DNA of 64,000 nucleotides from Hofstenia miamia (GCA_004352715.1 SCFE01000001.1:6500409-6564408); one strand, 5' to 3'. Positions 27,401 to 42,300 are shown, numbered from the stretch's first letter. Made by a program: numbers and translations. The notes: a model not told the origin generated them from the letters alone.

Positions 27401-30400
27401 CATATAAGTAAGAAAGATTTAACCAAAATCGTTTAATACTTGTCATTCGTCCTCGGTAAAATAACTGTTCAATCATATTGCCATAACAGGTTAGAATATG
27501 AAATACATGTAAAGAATTATTTTCGATTTCTGGATATAAAATGTAAATTTCTGACTGTGAAACCACATTTCTGAATATCAAATCGTAATTTCTGAATTAA
27601 TTGTGAAAATTGGTGGTTATGTTTTTAATTAATTAGGTTATGATAAATAGAGCCGCCAATTTTATGTGGAAAACTATTTAATATTTGGCTCACATTACCC
27701 CCGCTTACACGAAATGCGGCGTAGTAGCCAACACCGGCACCATTTGTTGATCAAAATTGTTGTTTTATAGATTTTATATATACACACGTGCTCCGATTTA
27801 GTAAAATATATTTATTTTGGTGAATTCTTATTGGTTACATACAAGGTAGAAAGCCAATCACAATTGAAAAAGGCAAGTTGTTTATCTCTAATACGGTTTG
27901 ATGTGGAGGAGTGAATTCTGCTCCGGAGGAGCAATTAAATCAAGATAATGCGGCTACTAAAGATGAGCTCGTGTAGACGCCCTTAATGCGGCTACCGCAT
28001 CATTCGTTTTTTACCGGATAATCCGCCTCATGTAAACGGCCCTATTTTCATAACATATATGTGGGCACATATTTCACATATTTTATCGGCAAACCCATGT
28101 TTTGCCACATATTCCCCGCTTTAGAGATATTTTGTTTGACAAATTGGGTTTCAGGAGATTTGTCACTCGCGCACAATTGTCCAATCTAAAATTGCGATGC
28201 AACGAGAGCATTCAGTCAATTTGTGGCTGTTCTGATAGACCGCAGAACAACGCTTTCCTTATCAAATTTATGTATACTTATGTTTTGTGCCTGCAGCATT
28301 GAAGAAATTTAATAACACTTCGCGCGAAATTATGTTTTTAAGAACATATTTTAGCACTTATTTGAACAACGTAGAGCAAGTTTTATATTACATATTTGAC
28401 CCATTTTTACCATATAAAATTAGTGACTCTTGTGATAATCCTTCATTTGATTCTGTAGATTTTGCAGTGAGTTATAGGAAATGTCTGTTCTGTAATTTTT
28501 TTATTGAAAACGTTTGTAATTTAGCATCTCTGGTTCACCAATCGAGTCTAGAACACGCGTCGCAAGCATATAACGCTCGATCTAACTCTCGACAAAACGG
28601 TGCTGTAAGCGTAAGTATTCTTCATTTTGATTTTTAATTTTATGTTGCTGTGATCATTATTTAAACTGTTTGTAGAAATTGTCTATTGGTTTTCTGCTAA
28701 CATTTTAATGGATACTGGTTGCGTTGGTTCGGTTTATGAAACTCCAGAAATCCATTTTCACAGTAAATTGTATTTTTTCAATTTAGGCTAAATATAGAAC
28801 ATAAGTTTATAATTTACAGTAAAAGCATTTTATATTGACGCTTAATTTTATGTATTGTAGTTTGTTGGTAATTTGTTGTTTGAAGAATTCTTATTGTTGC
28901 CATTTCCAATAACATTTATTGTGTAGGATGTTTGTGGGTGAACTCCTACTAATATTTCAGAGCATCAACAACATTCTAAATTGTATTTCGTGCTAAAATG
29001 TCTATTCTTTTAAATTTAGATTCGACCTTTATCAATGATGGTTCCACCCTATACGGGCGATTATTCCTCTGATCTCTTTAATAATTGTTCCAGTACACCA
29101 TCTAGTCCTCAGGTAAATTTTCAAATCTGTTTCATAAAATCGGAAACTGCATTCGTTAGTAGCTTAGATATAATAATTAATTACAATACTTGCCAATCAA
29201 TGTTCAATGTGTCATTGTATTTTTCCTTTATCAATGATATCCTTTTTTAAATGTAGATTTTTTATAGAAAATTTTCGTAAATCTTTTTATTTTAAATGCA
29301 TTGAGAAATCAAACAGAATAAAGCAATAGGCTGCTTTAATCCTAGAATTATCTTCTTTTGTTGATAATACATATGGGATAACTCAGGTCCTGTTTTATAT
29401 TGAACTTTGTTTGGAAATTTTTAGTTTTTTCCATCAAACATTTAAATAAAATTCTTTTATTAAATGAGTAAAAATAACCGTAATTCTAGTGTTCATTTTT
29501 TAGATTTAAGTGTTTTTAGTTTTGTAGTATGATAAACCTGACTGCATTTATAGCTGATTTTGTTTATTCAAATTTTGATACCTACATGTTTCCCTTACTT
29601 ATTAAATAGCCTTAATATAATTTTAGCACTAGAACATTTTGTTTGAAATACATTTTTGTAGTTTATTGAAGAAATCAGTGAATCTTTTTAAAATGGCCGT
29701 TGATAATTTGATTATTATCAATCACAAACCAGTTTATTGAAGATAAATTTAAGAACCGAGTTCTTTATTCAGTTGACTTCCATCATTTAAAACAATTCAA
29801 GTTGCCTGCTCATTTAATTTTTACAATTACAATTTTATGTGTTGCAAATTCTGTACTTTCGTTTTGAAATTTCGGTATAAATGTGCTAATAACAATAAAT
29901 TTTAGTCATTAATTTTTATAAATTTAAAATATTCAGAATAATGATATAATGTTTACATGCGAAAATTCATTATATTACTAGGCCAAAATGTCTCCTTATT
30001 CGATGGACGACACTGCTGTGACAAATGAGATCAGCTCGCAGTGCCCACTACAAGCCTACATTAACGAAAATTGGCGTCAAACTAGAAAATCGTCCACGTT
30101 TAGCAAAAAGAAGCCGCAAAACAGCTCTGATATCCTCAATTTTTCCAAGGTTTTTTTCTTATTTGTTGCGTAGTTCATATAACACTAATTTACTTCTTCT
30201 GATATTGCTTTAAAAAAATTGTGCGCATTATTGAAAGCAATTAATTTATTGATAATATTTTTTTCAATATGATCTTGCTTTTGCAGCTCAAATTTTTAGC
30301 GTTCGATCAAAGGTGAGATAGTTGAAGGCATACATGTACGTGCCCATGTTTGTAGCAGTTCAACAAGTGAAACAATTATAAAATCATGAAAGGATGATTT

Positions 30401-33400
30401 TTCCTTAAAAATATCAGCCCTATTTTAAAAGCGACTGCTAATTCCTTGTACAATATTTATATCGTTTTAAATAATTGTCATATAAAAAGTAATTTATTGT
30501 GTATTAACTCCTCATGTGCTTGATAGATGTGTGCTTTTAGTAATTTTTTTACTATTTCATTCTAATTAAAATTATTCGGTTCAGTGATAATGAATTAAAA
30601 TGAATTTAATTAATTAACTGAGGCAAAATGTAATGCGATGCGTCAAGAACAGAATTTTTCAGGAATTCAGCTGTGTAATTTTAATAATTGTTTTACTTCT
30701 TATAGAACAGTTATTTATTTTTTTTAGTTTATAGAAATCAATAGTGCATTGAATTTTAAAATGACATTTTCTTCAAACTAGTTTTTGAAAGTTTATAAAT
30801 TCATTCAATTTTTCTGTTTCCTGCAAGTGTTACAGTTTCACTTAAGTAATAATAGGTTTTACATTCTATTAATTTTTATAGTGAGAATTTACAATTAAAA
30901 ACCACTTTCCACTTTTTAAAGCATCGAGTTTTAAATGTATCATTGATTACAGATTGTGTTTCGAATCTTTTGCAAGCAAACCATTTTAAAGAAGTATTTC
31001 TGAAACTTGTTGTAACATTATACTGAATATTTTGTGAGAATGTATTTAGTTCAGTTGGTTTGCAATTCTTTTTTTTTTACATAAAAATGCACTATCAATG
31101 TAATTGGATTTTTACAAATTTTGTACACTGAGTTTGAGTTTTTTTGTCATATTTCACATACTGTGCTCAAAATGGAAGCCAAATCTCTGACATTGGCGGC
31201 AAAATTGAAAATCACAATTTTCAGCCTAGCTAAAAAACAATGTAATTTTTTGCAAAATTCCTGTCAATTTAAATATAATCGGTGCCGCCCTAACCCACTT
31301 ACAACTCGCACCTCACTCATTCGTTGTACATGATTGTAAAGCATTTTATCTTTTATTGATAGTTAAATAGATGCCAATAAAAGTATTTATAAAGAACAAA
31401 TATATCACATTTTACATATATTGTACATTTTATTTATCGCCTGTAAATTTCAAGCTTCCCCTAAATCTATTTGAACTGTTCTCGTATCCGATTTTTTATT
31501 CAATATTGTGTTTTCTAGCTCTATTCTGTGCTCCGTTTCCCCAAACGATTATAATCATAGAAAGAGATAGCTAGTGCATAATACAAAACATTAATAATGG
31601 CGGCCGAATCTGTTATGTTGAAGTGGAATAATGCAGCAGTCACTGAACAAATAATTTAATTTATTATTTAAACACAAGCAAAATATCAAAATATTAATAG
31701 ATATCGTATTTCTCCATAATGTCCAACAACCAACATTATCTAGATCTGATGTGCATATCCATGTATGTATGCACCATGTTTACACTTTCATATACTTTAA
31801 TATATTCATAGAAAACTGATGTTTCGTTCGAGCATATTGTCTAGAAATCGCATTCATGCTAATTTAAAAATGTTGATTCCAAACAAAATATTCACTTACA
31901 TAGCTTTTTATTTTGTTACTTTTGAGCGTCAATGATTATATTATTTAAAAACCATTATCCTCCGGTTCTTCACGCATGGTCACTATTCGAAATGTTTACG
32001 TCGAGTGCTCGAATTTTTTTAGGCGTTCCAGCAATACGAGTGGAATTTTACCTATACCTATATATATATATATATATANNNNNNNNNNNNNNNNNNNNNN
32101 NNNNNNNNNNNNNNNNNNNNNNNNNNNNNNNNNNNNNNNNNNNNNNNNNNNNNNNNNNNNNNNNNNNNNNNNNNNNNNNNNNNNNNNNNNNNNNNNNNNN
32201 NNNNNNNNNNNNNNNNNNNNNNNNNNNNNNNNNNNNNNNNNNNNNNNNNNNNNNNNNNNNNNNNNNNNNNNNNNNNNNNNNNNNNNNNNNNNNNNNNNNN
32301 NNNNNNNNNNNNNNNNNNNNNNNNNNNNNNNNNNNNNNNNNNNNNNNNNNNNNNNNNNNNNNNNNNNNNNNNNNNNNNNNNNNNNNNNNNNNNNNNNNNN
32401 NNNNNNNNNNNNNNNNNNNNNNNNNNNNNNNNNNNNNNNNNNNNNNNNNNNNNNNNNNNNNNNNNNNNNNNNNNNNNNNNNNNNNNNNNNNNNNNNNNNN
32501 NNNNNNNNNNNNNNNNNNNNNNNNNNNNNNNNNNNNNNNNNNNNNNNNNNNNNNNNNNNNNNNNNNNNNNNNNNNNNNNNNNNNNNNNNNNNNNNNNNNN
32601 NNNNNNNNNNNNNNNNNNNNNNNNNNNNNNNNNNNNNNNNNNNNNNNNNNNNNNNNNNNNNNNNNNNNNNNNNNNNNNNNNNNNNNNNNNNNNNNNNNNN
32701 NNNNNNNNNNNNNNNNNNNNNNNNNNNNNNNNNNNNNNNNNNNNNNNNNNNNNNNNNNNNNNNNNNNNNNNNNNNNNNNNNNNNNNNNNNNNNNNNNNNN
32801 NNNNNNNNNNNNNNNNNNNNNNNNNNNNNNNNNNNNNNNNNNNNNNNNNNNNNNNNNNNNNNNNNNNNNNNNNNNNNNNNNNNNNNNNNNNNNNNNNNNN
32901 NNNNNNNNNNNNNNNNNNNNNNNNNNNNNNNNNNNNNNNNNNNNNNNNNNNNNNNNNNNNNNNNNNNNNNNNNNNNNNNNNNNNNNNNNNNNNNNNNNNN
33001 NNNNNNNNNNNNNNNNNNNNNNNNNNNNNNNNNNNNNNNNNNNNNNNNNNNNNNNNNNNNNNNNNNNNNNNNNNNNNNGATAAACAATTAAACACTTGAC
33101 AAGTACCTGCTATTCTTTCTTGTTGACAGTTTTCCCTCGCTTTAATATTTCTGTTAATTTTACGCAACGTCAGCTTTAATTTGACTATGCTGTTTGACCA
33201 TCTTTTGTTTTGTCAAATACCGTCGAGTATAATTTTAAGTATTAACTGCACAAAACATTTTACAAACTGAATAATCAATCCTATCATGATTTACAATTAA
33301 TCATTATAATCAGTAATAATTTTAGTCTTTGTTTCTTCATTCTTTTCCTCTCATCCTGACCAATCATGATAGTCTTGATAGATTATGTCACAATTGTTGA

Positions 33401-36278
33401 CCTAGTATTTATTATCTATCAATATCATCAAACCTGCAACTCCTCTATACAGACAGCATGTGATTGAATTATTATGTAAATTTATTGATTGTACTAAATT
33501 TGAGTAAGTTAAAAGCAATATCAAAACAACATATTATTTATTATCTGTCAATAACATATCAAATACATCAAACAAACAGGAAATGTTTATTGTCACACAG
33601 AAGCAATTGTTGGACAAAAACCACATTTTGGGATTGCAGCATCAAACTTACCTGAGGATGTCTCTGGATGTCTTGAAACAGAAGTCTTGAATTGTGTGAG
33701 GACTGTGGTCTAGCTTGCATGCCATTACTCCATTTGCCTTCTCTGGAGATCATGAGGAGGAGGAGGAAAGTGGTAAAAGTTTCCTTTGCAGTTTGTCACT
33801 GTAAGCATGGCATTCATCATGAACAGCTGGCTACCAAGAGAAAGCAGTTGCAGCAAGCAGAGAAGATGATAGAACTCTCAAGCAAAAGGTTTAAGCATGC
33901 ACAAATTGGCAACAATGTAGTGGTTGCTGTTCCTGTGGTGGATCATGGTCAAGCTGAGTTTCCAAACATAAAAGCTGTTGTGATTGCTATTAATGACAGT
34001 GGTCTTTTTAATATTATGTCAACAATTATGCATATTTGTAGCTAATATTTTCAAACAATTATGCCTAATTGTTGATTTACTGACAAGTATGCATAATTGT
34101 TGTAATTAGGGAACAATTATGTAAAATTGTTGTGAAATCAACAATTATGAATATTTGTTGACATTTATGCATAATTGTTGATTTCACAAATTTGTTCTAA
34201 CATATATATATTTATTTATTTATACATAGTATAATCAAATGTGTCCCTTTTCACCCCATTCAAAAAGTTAAATAGGAATACTTTTAAAATTTAATAAAAT
34301 TTATGAAAACTGAATATTCTTATTTTTATTAAAATGTAATCTCAGGATCTGTAGGTTAATTATAGTGCAAAAGTTCAATGACATACATTGAAGAAATACC
34401 AGAGCTTTGAAAAATTGTAAAAAACTCTTCCTATTCTCTAAATTTTATGATAATAGAGACCTTGCTTTGTAATTTTCATTGTAAAATTTTATTGTAATTT
34501 GTTTATTTTCAGCCCTTGTACATCACTTCTGACCTAGTTAATAAATATGCATAAACTTCATCATTGTAAATAATGTATTGGGAGACAGAAAGTTAATATG
34601 ATTTTTTAAATTTGCCAACATCGTTATGAAAAAATTTTATAATTTAAAAATTGTAATCATTTTTTTAGAGTTTCATTAATGATTATACAAAAATATGATA
34701 TTTTAGTAAATATCAAAATTTTGTGAATTGACTAAATTATGTGTAAGCAGGCTTTTCGAGAACGAGACGAGATTCGAGAATTTTTTCGAGAAAATTGGTC
34801 TCGAGAATCGAGATCGAGAAATTTTTATAGATTTTTCGAGATTCGAGATCGAGAAAAATCATAGCAAGAATCGAGACTGCTTAATTAAATGAGAATTCTC
34901 GATGAGCTCATTTAGTCCGTCGTCAGTAGTATGACGTAATAATTTAAACATAAACTAAGGTAAAATGGCTAGTTGCAGCTGAAGCAGCCTAAATGACAAA
35001 GTGGGCCAAAACTATATTTTTATTCAATAATTATAAATCAACGCAATTGAAACTAATTAAGTAGTGCTTCTACATCTGGAATTATCTTTCTATTTAAATA
35101 ATAGTTTTAGAGATACGTTTTTAATGTATTTTTTGTTAGGTGTGTTGCGAAATGTACTTTAATGATTGGGGGGGGATTTATATAGATAATTTGCTTTTGT
35201 TGAATGATATAGATGTTAATATAAATTACAAACACAAAGTCAGACATATTTTAGTTCGTTAATAATTCAAAATCTATAAACATCAATTGCCTACATCGAA
35301 ATCGCACACATCCAGTTTCATTTTTATATTTAATTTTATGCGTTCCGTTTAATTAATTTATTATAGAATGGAAGGCAAAATTTTTAAATTTATATATAAT
35401 TAATAAATTCAGTGTTTTTAGTCTTAACATGGCATCTCAAGATGTTTCCCTTGCTGTTGAATACCGCGTAAATCAGAGGTCAACATCTGATATAAATAAA
35501 CTTTTTCTTGTCGAGTATAAAAATGGAATACCAACTGACATTAGAAAATGCGTTAAATGCGGGGAATTGGTAAAGGCTCTGTCGGGCAATACTTCTGGAA
35601 TGCATAGACACAAGTGTATGAAAATTCCTAGCAAACGATTGCCTGGACAGAAAATAATTAATTTTCCTTCAAAAGTGGCAAAATTTAATTCTGATGAAGG
35701 CAGGGATTTCCATTAATTTTGATCGTATATATATATNNNNNNNNNNNNNNNNNNNNNGAACAAAGCTGTCCCCATTTTAGAAGTAAGTGGAACAAAGCTG
35801 TCCCCATTTTAGGCTTTGTAAATGTTTTTATTAAATTATTTTTTTTTGAAAATACAAATTATAAAAACGTTTTTGTCTAAAATTTTAAAACAATTAGTGA
35901 AGCATATTTAATTATGCAAAATTTAATATATGTATTTATTTTAAAAATAGAATACTAATGGGACAATCGTTTAAATAAAATTAGTAGAATATATGAGTAA
36001 AATCTTATTTTTGTAAAAAAAGATTAACAAATATGGTATTTTACAGTCCAAATCTTTTTAGTTCATTATCGCCGTTCATTTTTTTAGATTATTATTTTGC
36101 ACTCCAGGATGTATATATTATGTTTGTTTGAATTTCAGCTTTTTCAGGACAGTATTAAAATACGTTTCATTTAAATGGAAGAAATCACGGATGACAAAGT
36201 GATACTTTATATTATTACAAATATGGTACGAAATCTTTGCTGAATTTGTGTTTCGCAGAACAATTGTGGTTTTGAATA

Positions 36279-36351
<73 letters not shown>

Positions 36352-39276
36352 GCTAAATGTTTTTGAAAACCTCATCATGTAGGTTAGTGTCTTTTTAATT
36401 TGTATTAGTCAATCGCATCGTCTTTTTGATGTAATAACTAAATAACCTGGCAGTATGCTTTAAAGTTTTTACTTTAAGCATGCATTTCTTAAGCAAAGCT
36501 AAGTATCATTTATTTGTCTATTTCATTGTACTTTTACTTGCTTGTTTTTACTGTACTTGTATTTTCTGTTATATTAATGGTCAACAACTATTATTTTTTT
36601 AGTAAATTCATTCGTATTTGTGATATAGAAACCAAATATATACATCCTAGTGTATATCCTTGAAGAACTTTATACAGTTTTTCATTTATGTATGCTTGGG
36701 GTTAAATGCATCTCTACATTAAAAGGTAACATTTGTTATTATTATCAAATATTAATTATCCCGGTATTAAATTTGTGAGAAATCAGATTTGAAATCTACA
36801 GGTCCAAGAGTAGAAAATCGAATACCTTTAAGTGTAAGAATGATTTTCAAAATTTGTAAATCCTGCTCAACATTGATAGAAAATACTTACTGTTACTGAA
36901 GGTGAAATTCGTTATTGCATCACACAATAGTACTAGCAGAATATTAATCTACTAGAAACTATCGTATCATACATTCAATACTTGCTTCAGTTGAAGAACA
37001 ATGAAAACCTTCTCGTTTATAATTAAAATGTTTAGCTAAGGATAGCTTTTATATAAGATAACATAGTACAAGATATGGCCATTTTAGCCATGATAATATA
37101 GTACCGAAAATTTCGGTCAGAAATTGCTTCAATTTCATTCCAATTTACACAATTAAATTGTTTCTTTCAGTTGATCATATTACAATATATCAAATTTCGA
37201 GATCGAGAAAGTTTATAAATTCGAGATCGGATTGGCCGCAATTTCGAGAATCGAGAACGAGAATTTTTTTTTCGAGATTTTCAAGATCGAGAATTAAATT
37301 TTCGAGATCTCGAAAAGCCTGTGTGTAAGCAAAATGTTTTACATGTCTAGTAGGCTGTTACGTGGGACACTGAAAATTTGTACGGTGTTTTGCGAACGTG
37401 AAATGCTATATTGCAGTAGCTTTACTGTACGTATTAAAAAAGTAGGTTAATTAATATTATATGAATTTTTGAAAATGCTAGTTTAGCTTAACTTTGTAAA
37501 TGGCAGACATCGATGATGTAGAAGAAGCGGTATGATTTTTAATCTGAATAAATATTGCGTCATACATCAAAATATATTTTAATATTTTCATTAATTTAAC
37601 CCCTTAAATTTGTTGAATTTAATAAATATTAGATAATTAATGTTATTGTAATTGCATTTTTTTACTCCACGTGCGCTCATAGCAAGCGTTAAATCAATGT
37701 CGATGTTTCAAAATTGGGAAAAGAAACATTCCTAGGTGTAAGGTTAGCAATACAATATATATATATAATATATAAACCGATAACAGTATAATTTTCAAAA
37801 TTTGTAGCACGCTGTAAAACACGCTACAGCATCGATAAATACGAGGTAAATATTCAAGATAAACTGCACATAAATTTAATTGAAGGTGTTGAATAGTGCC
37901 ACGCGGAGCACACATAAGAAATAAATACTACTAGGGGTTAAAAACAATGAAGAATCCAATAAAATACATAAAAAGTTGTCGGAATAGACTGATAGCTTAG
38001 GATAATTAACAAAATTCGTAGCATGTGGTCAATATTTAAGAAAAATAATTTATAAAAGTATGAGTTGATAAAAAATAAAGATGTGTGACTTCAAAATTTC
38101 TAATTATCAAAGAATATTAAGAGAATGCCATAAATTTATAACTCAAAACTAGTAAAGTATCTTTTGGTAAACACAATTTTAAAGCGGAATAAACAGTTTT
38201 AGTTTTAACAAATGTCACATCTTACAAGCAATAATTAATATAAATATAATAAAAATTGTTTTTGGGGTCTTAATTTATGGTGATATAGAATACATTGTAC
38301 TGCTATCGATTCATAACCTGCAAAATGGTAATTCATAAAATATATTATAAGATCTCCATACACAGTTCTAAATAATCATTTTTAAAAATAATTTACTTAG
38401 CAGTCTTTGTTACATTTATATTAATGTTAAGGCATATAAAGACATAAAGATGCGAATTTAAATGTTTGAAAGAAATAAATCATAATTATTCCACTAGAGC
38501 TAAATCCAAAAATATACTCGAGCAATGCAGCATAATACAGTTCACTCCAAATGGACTCTTTTTCAGTTGAGGTAGTAAAATACTGTCATAATGTAATATG
38601 AACGAGCAGTTATTAATATATTCTTATGAGTTCCTAAAATGAAATAAAATCCATACCTGGGAAATTTTATGTTTGTTGTAAGTTATATTTTATTTTATTT
38701 GCAGTCGTTTAGATAAATTTTGTTATTTATGCTAATCTATCGGTATCGGTCTATATCGACAATTTTTTAGACTGTATTTTATTGGATTTCTCATCGTTTT
38801 TAACCCCTAGTGGTGTTTATTTCTTACGTCTGCCAATTTGCCAATTTAATAATGAACATATAGATATTCTAAATACAAAACTATGTTAACAAAAATCTGA
38901 AAATTTACAACTGAACATTAGTAAAATCTGTATTCGGTGAACACAACTTCAAAGCGCCAGTAAAGGCACAAAGAAAGAATATCTCATAAAATTTAATTGT
39001 TGTAGAGAATAAATCGTAGTTATTAAGCTAGAGCAGATCTAAAAAAATTGTTCCAGCAATTCAATTCTCCAAATTAAATCTATTCAGATAAGAAATACCA
39101 AATTAATACATTAGGTGAAGTCATTATCTTAGAAATGTGACAAGGAAGGAATGTAATAAAGCAGTAAATGAAATAAAAACCACTGTCGTAATGGATAATG
39201 ATAGTTCTTAATCGATAGCTAGATTAAACGACCAGTACTATTGCTCAAATTTGTATATTCTAAGCCACTATACTTC

Positions 39277-39325
<49 letters not shown>

Positions 39326-42300
39326 TTTTTACACTTTTTGCGAATTTGAATGCCACTGAAATCTGTAAAAATAATTTTTTCCAGTTGAAGTTAAGAGTTC
39401 ATCCTGAAGTTTTTACATAACACAGTAAAATACTTTATAAATGATATATTATTACCAATATATCCATTTCACGGGTATAAATGCCGTCCATGTCGAATTA
39501 CTATTAGTTCAACTCCCATTTAGGATTCACTGCGATCTCCGCTTTTAAATATTCAAGAGAAATCCTTGCGACGTGATTCCCTTGACTGCTTTAAGAAGGT
39601 GCAAATGTTTATGGGAGAGAGAAAAAATACGAATGAAAAGATTACACTGGCATTAGAACTGGCCGTTAAAGGATGGGAATGTCAAGCCATTCGTGATGAA
39701 ATTCTCTTGCAAATCTGCAAACAACTCAAACATAATCCAACAATGTAAATTTTAGAAGTTTTGTGTATCGCTTAGCTTCTTGTTCTTTGAAAGTGCAGTT
39801 TTTAGTTTTATTTTATAAGCGAAAGGCTTCGCATGCAAAATACTATAGATAATTTGTTTCTAATAATAGATTTTCCTTAAAGTAGATTTTCCCACTTTAA
39901 TAATTAATTTGAATTTTGACAAATGTTCTTTTACCCCTTAAATGCATGGCACATAAAATCACATTATTACATAATATGGGCATACTATTTATGGCTGATC
40001 CTTGTTAAAAAGATTATTTTGGTGTTACATTTCACATTTGAATTTGAATATAACTTATTGGCATGTAAAACAACCAGTTTCCGTTTGTCAATTTAATTCT
40101 GATGGACATGTATAGTTTCTTTTGTGTGAACTCTACAATTTTAGGTTGTAGACATCCTATATTAGTAAACGCAACTTAATTAGGTGCTAACAAATCTTAC
40201 TACCAACAGTAGCCATATTAAAGATGGACTTTCTCTTATCATACAGGTGACTTGATCAAATCGCATCCAGACTTTCCAGGAATAGCCTTCTTCTTGCAAT
40301 TTTATTAATAAAAACTTTCCTTTTAAATATATAATTGCATTTATTCCATTAATATTCAGCATAAAAAAATACTACCTACGATCTCAAATTACGTCGTTGT
40401 GCTTCAACCATGGCTTGTTTTTTGTTCCTTATTTGTTTTAGAACATTTCAGTACATGTACGTATGAAGAAAGTATTTGTGAAAAGGATAGTAGTGTACTA
40501 TTTCACATCTTTTCGGATTTTGCATGATATTCAAGATTTAGATTTGAAACGTCTATTATACTATATTTTTCATCTTGAATTGTCCACTAATCTGAAGTAA
40601 TGTTTAATTAATTTTATTATTTTCAATAAAATATCAAAATGGGTTCATCGTGATTGCTATTTATGTAGTTTGGATCATAATCACAAGAATCATCGTACAA
40701 AACCTTTCCTAAATGTTCTGTCGTTGAAGAAAAACATGTACAAGTCAATAATTGAAGCCAATTTCGTACTGCTGCAGTAAAATTTAATGTTATGTTATTT
40801 GTTTTATCAAATTGGAAACTTTAACATACTTATAGACTTATAATGTAATAATGGATAAAATGGGTCCCTTAGGCCCATACAATTGTATAGATTTAAGTGG
40901 TATGATTTTTTTTAATATAAACAATGTTTCAATCTCTGTAGATTCAAAGTTTTAAAAAATTTAGTATTGAAATATATTATTTTTTATTTAGATGTAGTTA
41001 TTCTAAGGGCTGGGAGTTAATGTCGATTATGCTCAACTTCTTTCCGCCGTCGAACACCTTCATTAGATACTTCGAACATTTTCTTCGCGAACAATCTAGA
41101 CTTTACATTGAATCCTCCAACACCGTGGATAACAGATCAACTGAATCTGACCAGGTTTTCTTTAATTTCTCATATACTTTTCAACAGTGTTCTTTTCATT
41201 ACGTAATATCAATAATATTTAGAAGGTATTGGCAGAGAAATATGCCAATTTTTGTTTACGCCAAATTGAAAGGACTTTTGGCGATCAGCGCAAATGTATT
41301 AAAAAGCCAACTGCAATCGAAGTTCAAAGTGCCATTGTAAGTTATCTTTACATTTATACAACATCTTTAACATCTTACATCAAAAAATTGTTATTCAAAA
41401 TAATAGGAAACGTTGTGAATTTTAGTTTTGCATTTACATGGTTTATAGACTATCTTCTATGTTTCTATGTCACGGTTGCTTTCCGGAGTTATATACTAAG
41501 GCTGTCTGTTTCCAAGATCAGATTTTATGCATGTTTCTATATACTAGTGTTTATATTTAGGAAGTAATATACCAGCCTTCTATGTTTGATTGCACTCTTG
41601 AGGAAATCATGGTAATTCAAAAAGATCGTTTTCCCAATTACAGTTTTCCCTGGATACAAATCACCCTCTCACAAGCCCTTTTCCGACTGCGAGGTCACAA
41701 CACTGAAGGCATATTTAGGTAATTTTTTTAACAGTTTTCGTATTAATGTGCAATTTGTAAAGATTCTAAAATTTTGAGTGACTATCCTCTCCCTCCTTTG
41801 TAATTCAAAAATTAAAAGTGCATTTCTTTTATGTCGCTAATGTCACATATTAACATCTTTGAATTTTAAACCTTTTTCATTATACGTTCTTATGATTTTT
41901 TAAATTTTGACTGATTAAACACTGACATCGATATTTCTTGTATTTAACCGACGAAGTCTAATTGCCCGAAACTAAGCTATGTGCAAATGTTAATCTGTAG
42001 AAATATGTCGAAGAATGTTCAAAATGTATATTCAATTCTTAGATACTAAGTGATTTATTCAATGGGTTGTTATTCTTGTTATACGTTTGTGGAATACTTA
42101 AAATTCATGTAATTTTTAATGTACACAGGAAACCTGTATGTATTCAGAGGAAAAGTACTTGATTTGTGTTTTTAAAGGACTTTCAACCGCCGGCTATCAC
42201 TGTCCATTTTTATAATTTAACTTAAATTTTATTCAATTGTAAGATTTAAGTATTTTACTTGTAGGGTATCTGGTGATTACGATGAAGTTAATGCTTTGAA

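Larger units (their letters stand above)
34748..37321. mobile_element. hAT-like transposon with TCGAGA subterminal arrays
   Basis: Terminal inverted repeats CAGGCTTTTCGAGA and TCTCGAAAAGCCTG, with a perfect 8-bp target duplication TGTGTAAG (34740-34747 and 37322-37329): a hAT signature. Both ends carry many copies of TCGAGA(A/T) over about 130 bp, in mirrored orientation, which are candidate transposase binding sites. Inside is an ORF with a BED-type zinc finger (35429-35716) but no visible catalytic domain, so the copy is non-autonomous or deleted; a 21-N gap interrupts it. Confidence 0.9.
30150..39523 (+). other. 9.4-kb intron of the ARHGAP39-like gene
   Basis: No exon of the host gene is needed or seen here. 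It contains a 1000-N gap (32079-33078) bordered by a TA tract, an integrase-derived protein remnant (33,592-34,005), a palindromic word cluster (34,014-34,195), a hAT-like element (34,748-37,321) and TA tracts at 36280-36348 and 39281-39323. Confidence 0.75.

Noticed and set aside
28102-28302. 66-residue ORF before host exon 7
   Set aside because: Does not join in phase with either neighbouring exon and has no domain resemblance.
36118-36378. ORFs with IYIYIY tracts (here and at 23.6-24.1 kb)
   Set aside because: Translation of TA microsatellites.
39566-39748. Treating the MyTH4 ORF as a separate small gene starting at its ATG
   Set aside because: The ATG is internal to an exon that opens at 39524 and splices at 39744.
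41229-41567. 112-residue ORF reading through host exon 12
   Set aside because: Its second half is intron sequence; the donor GTAAGTT at 41337 ends the exon.
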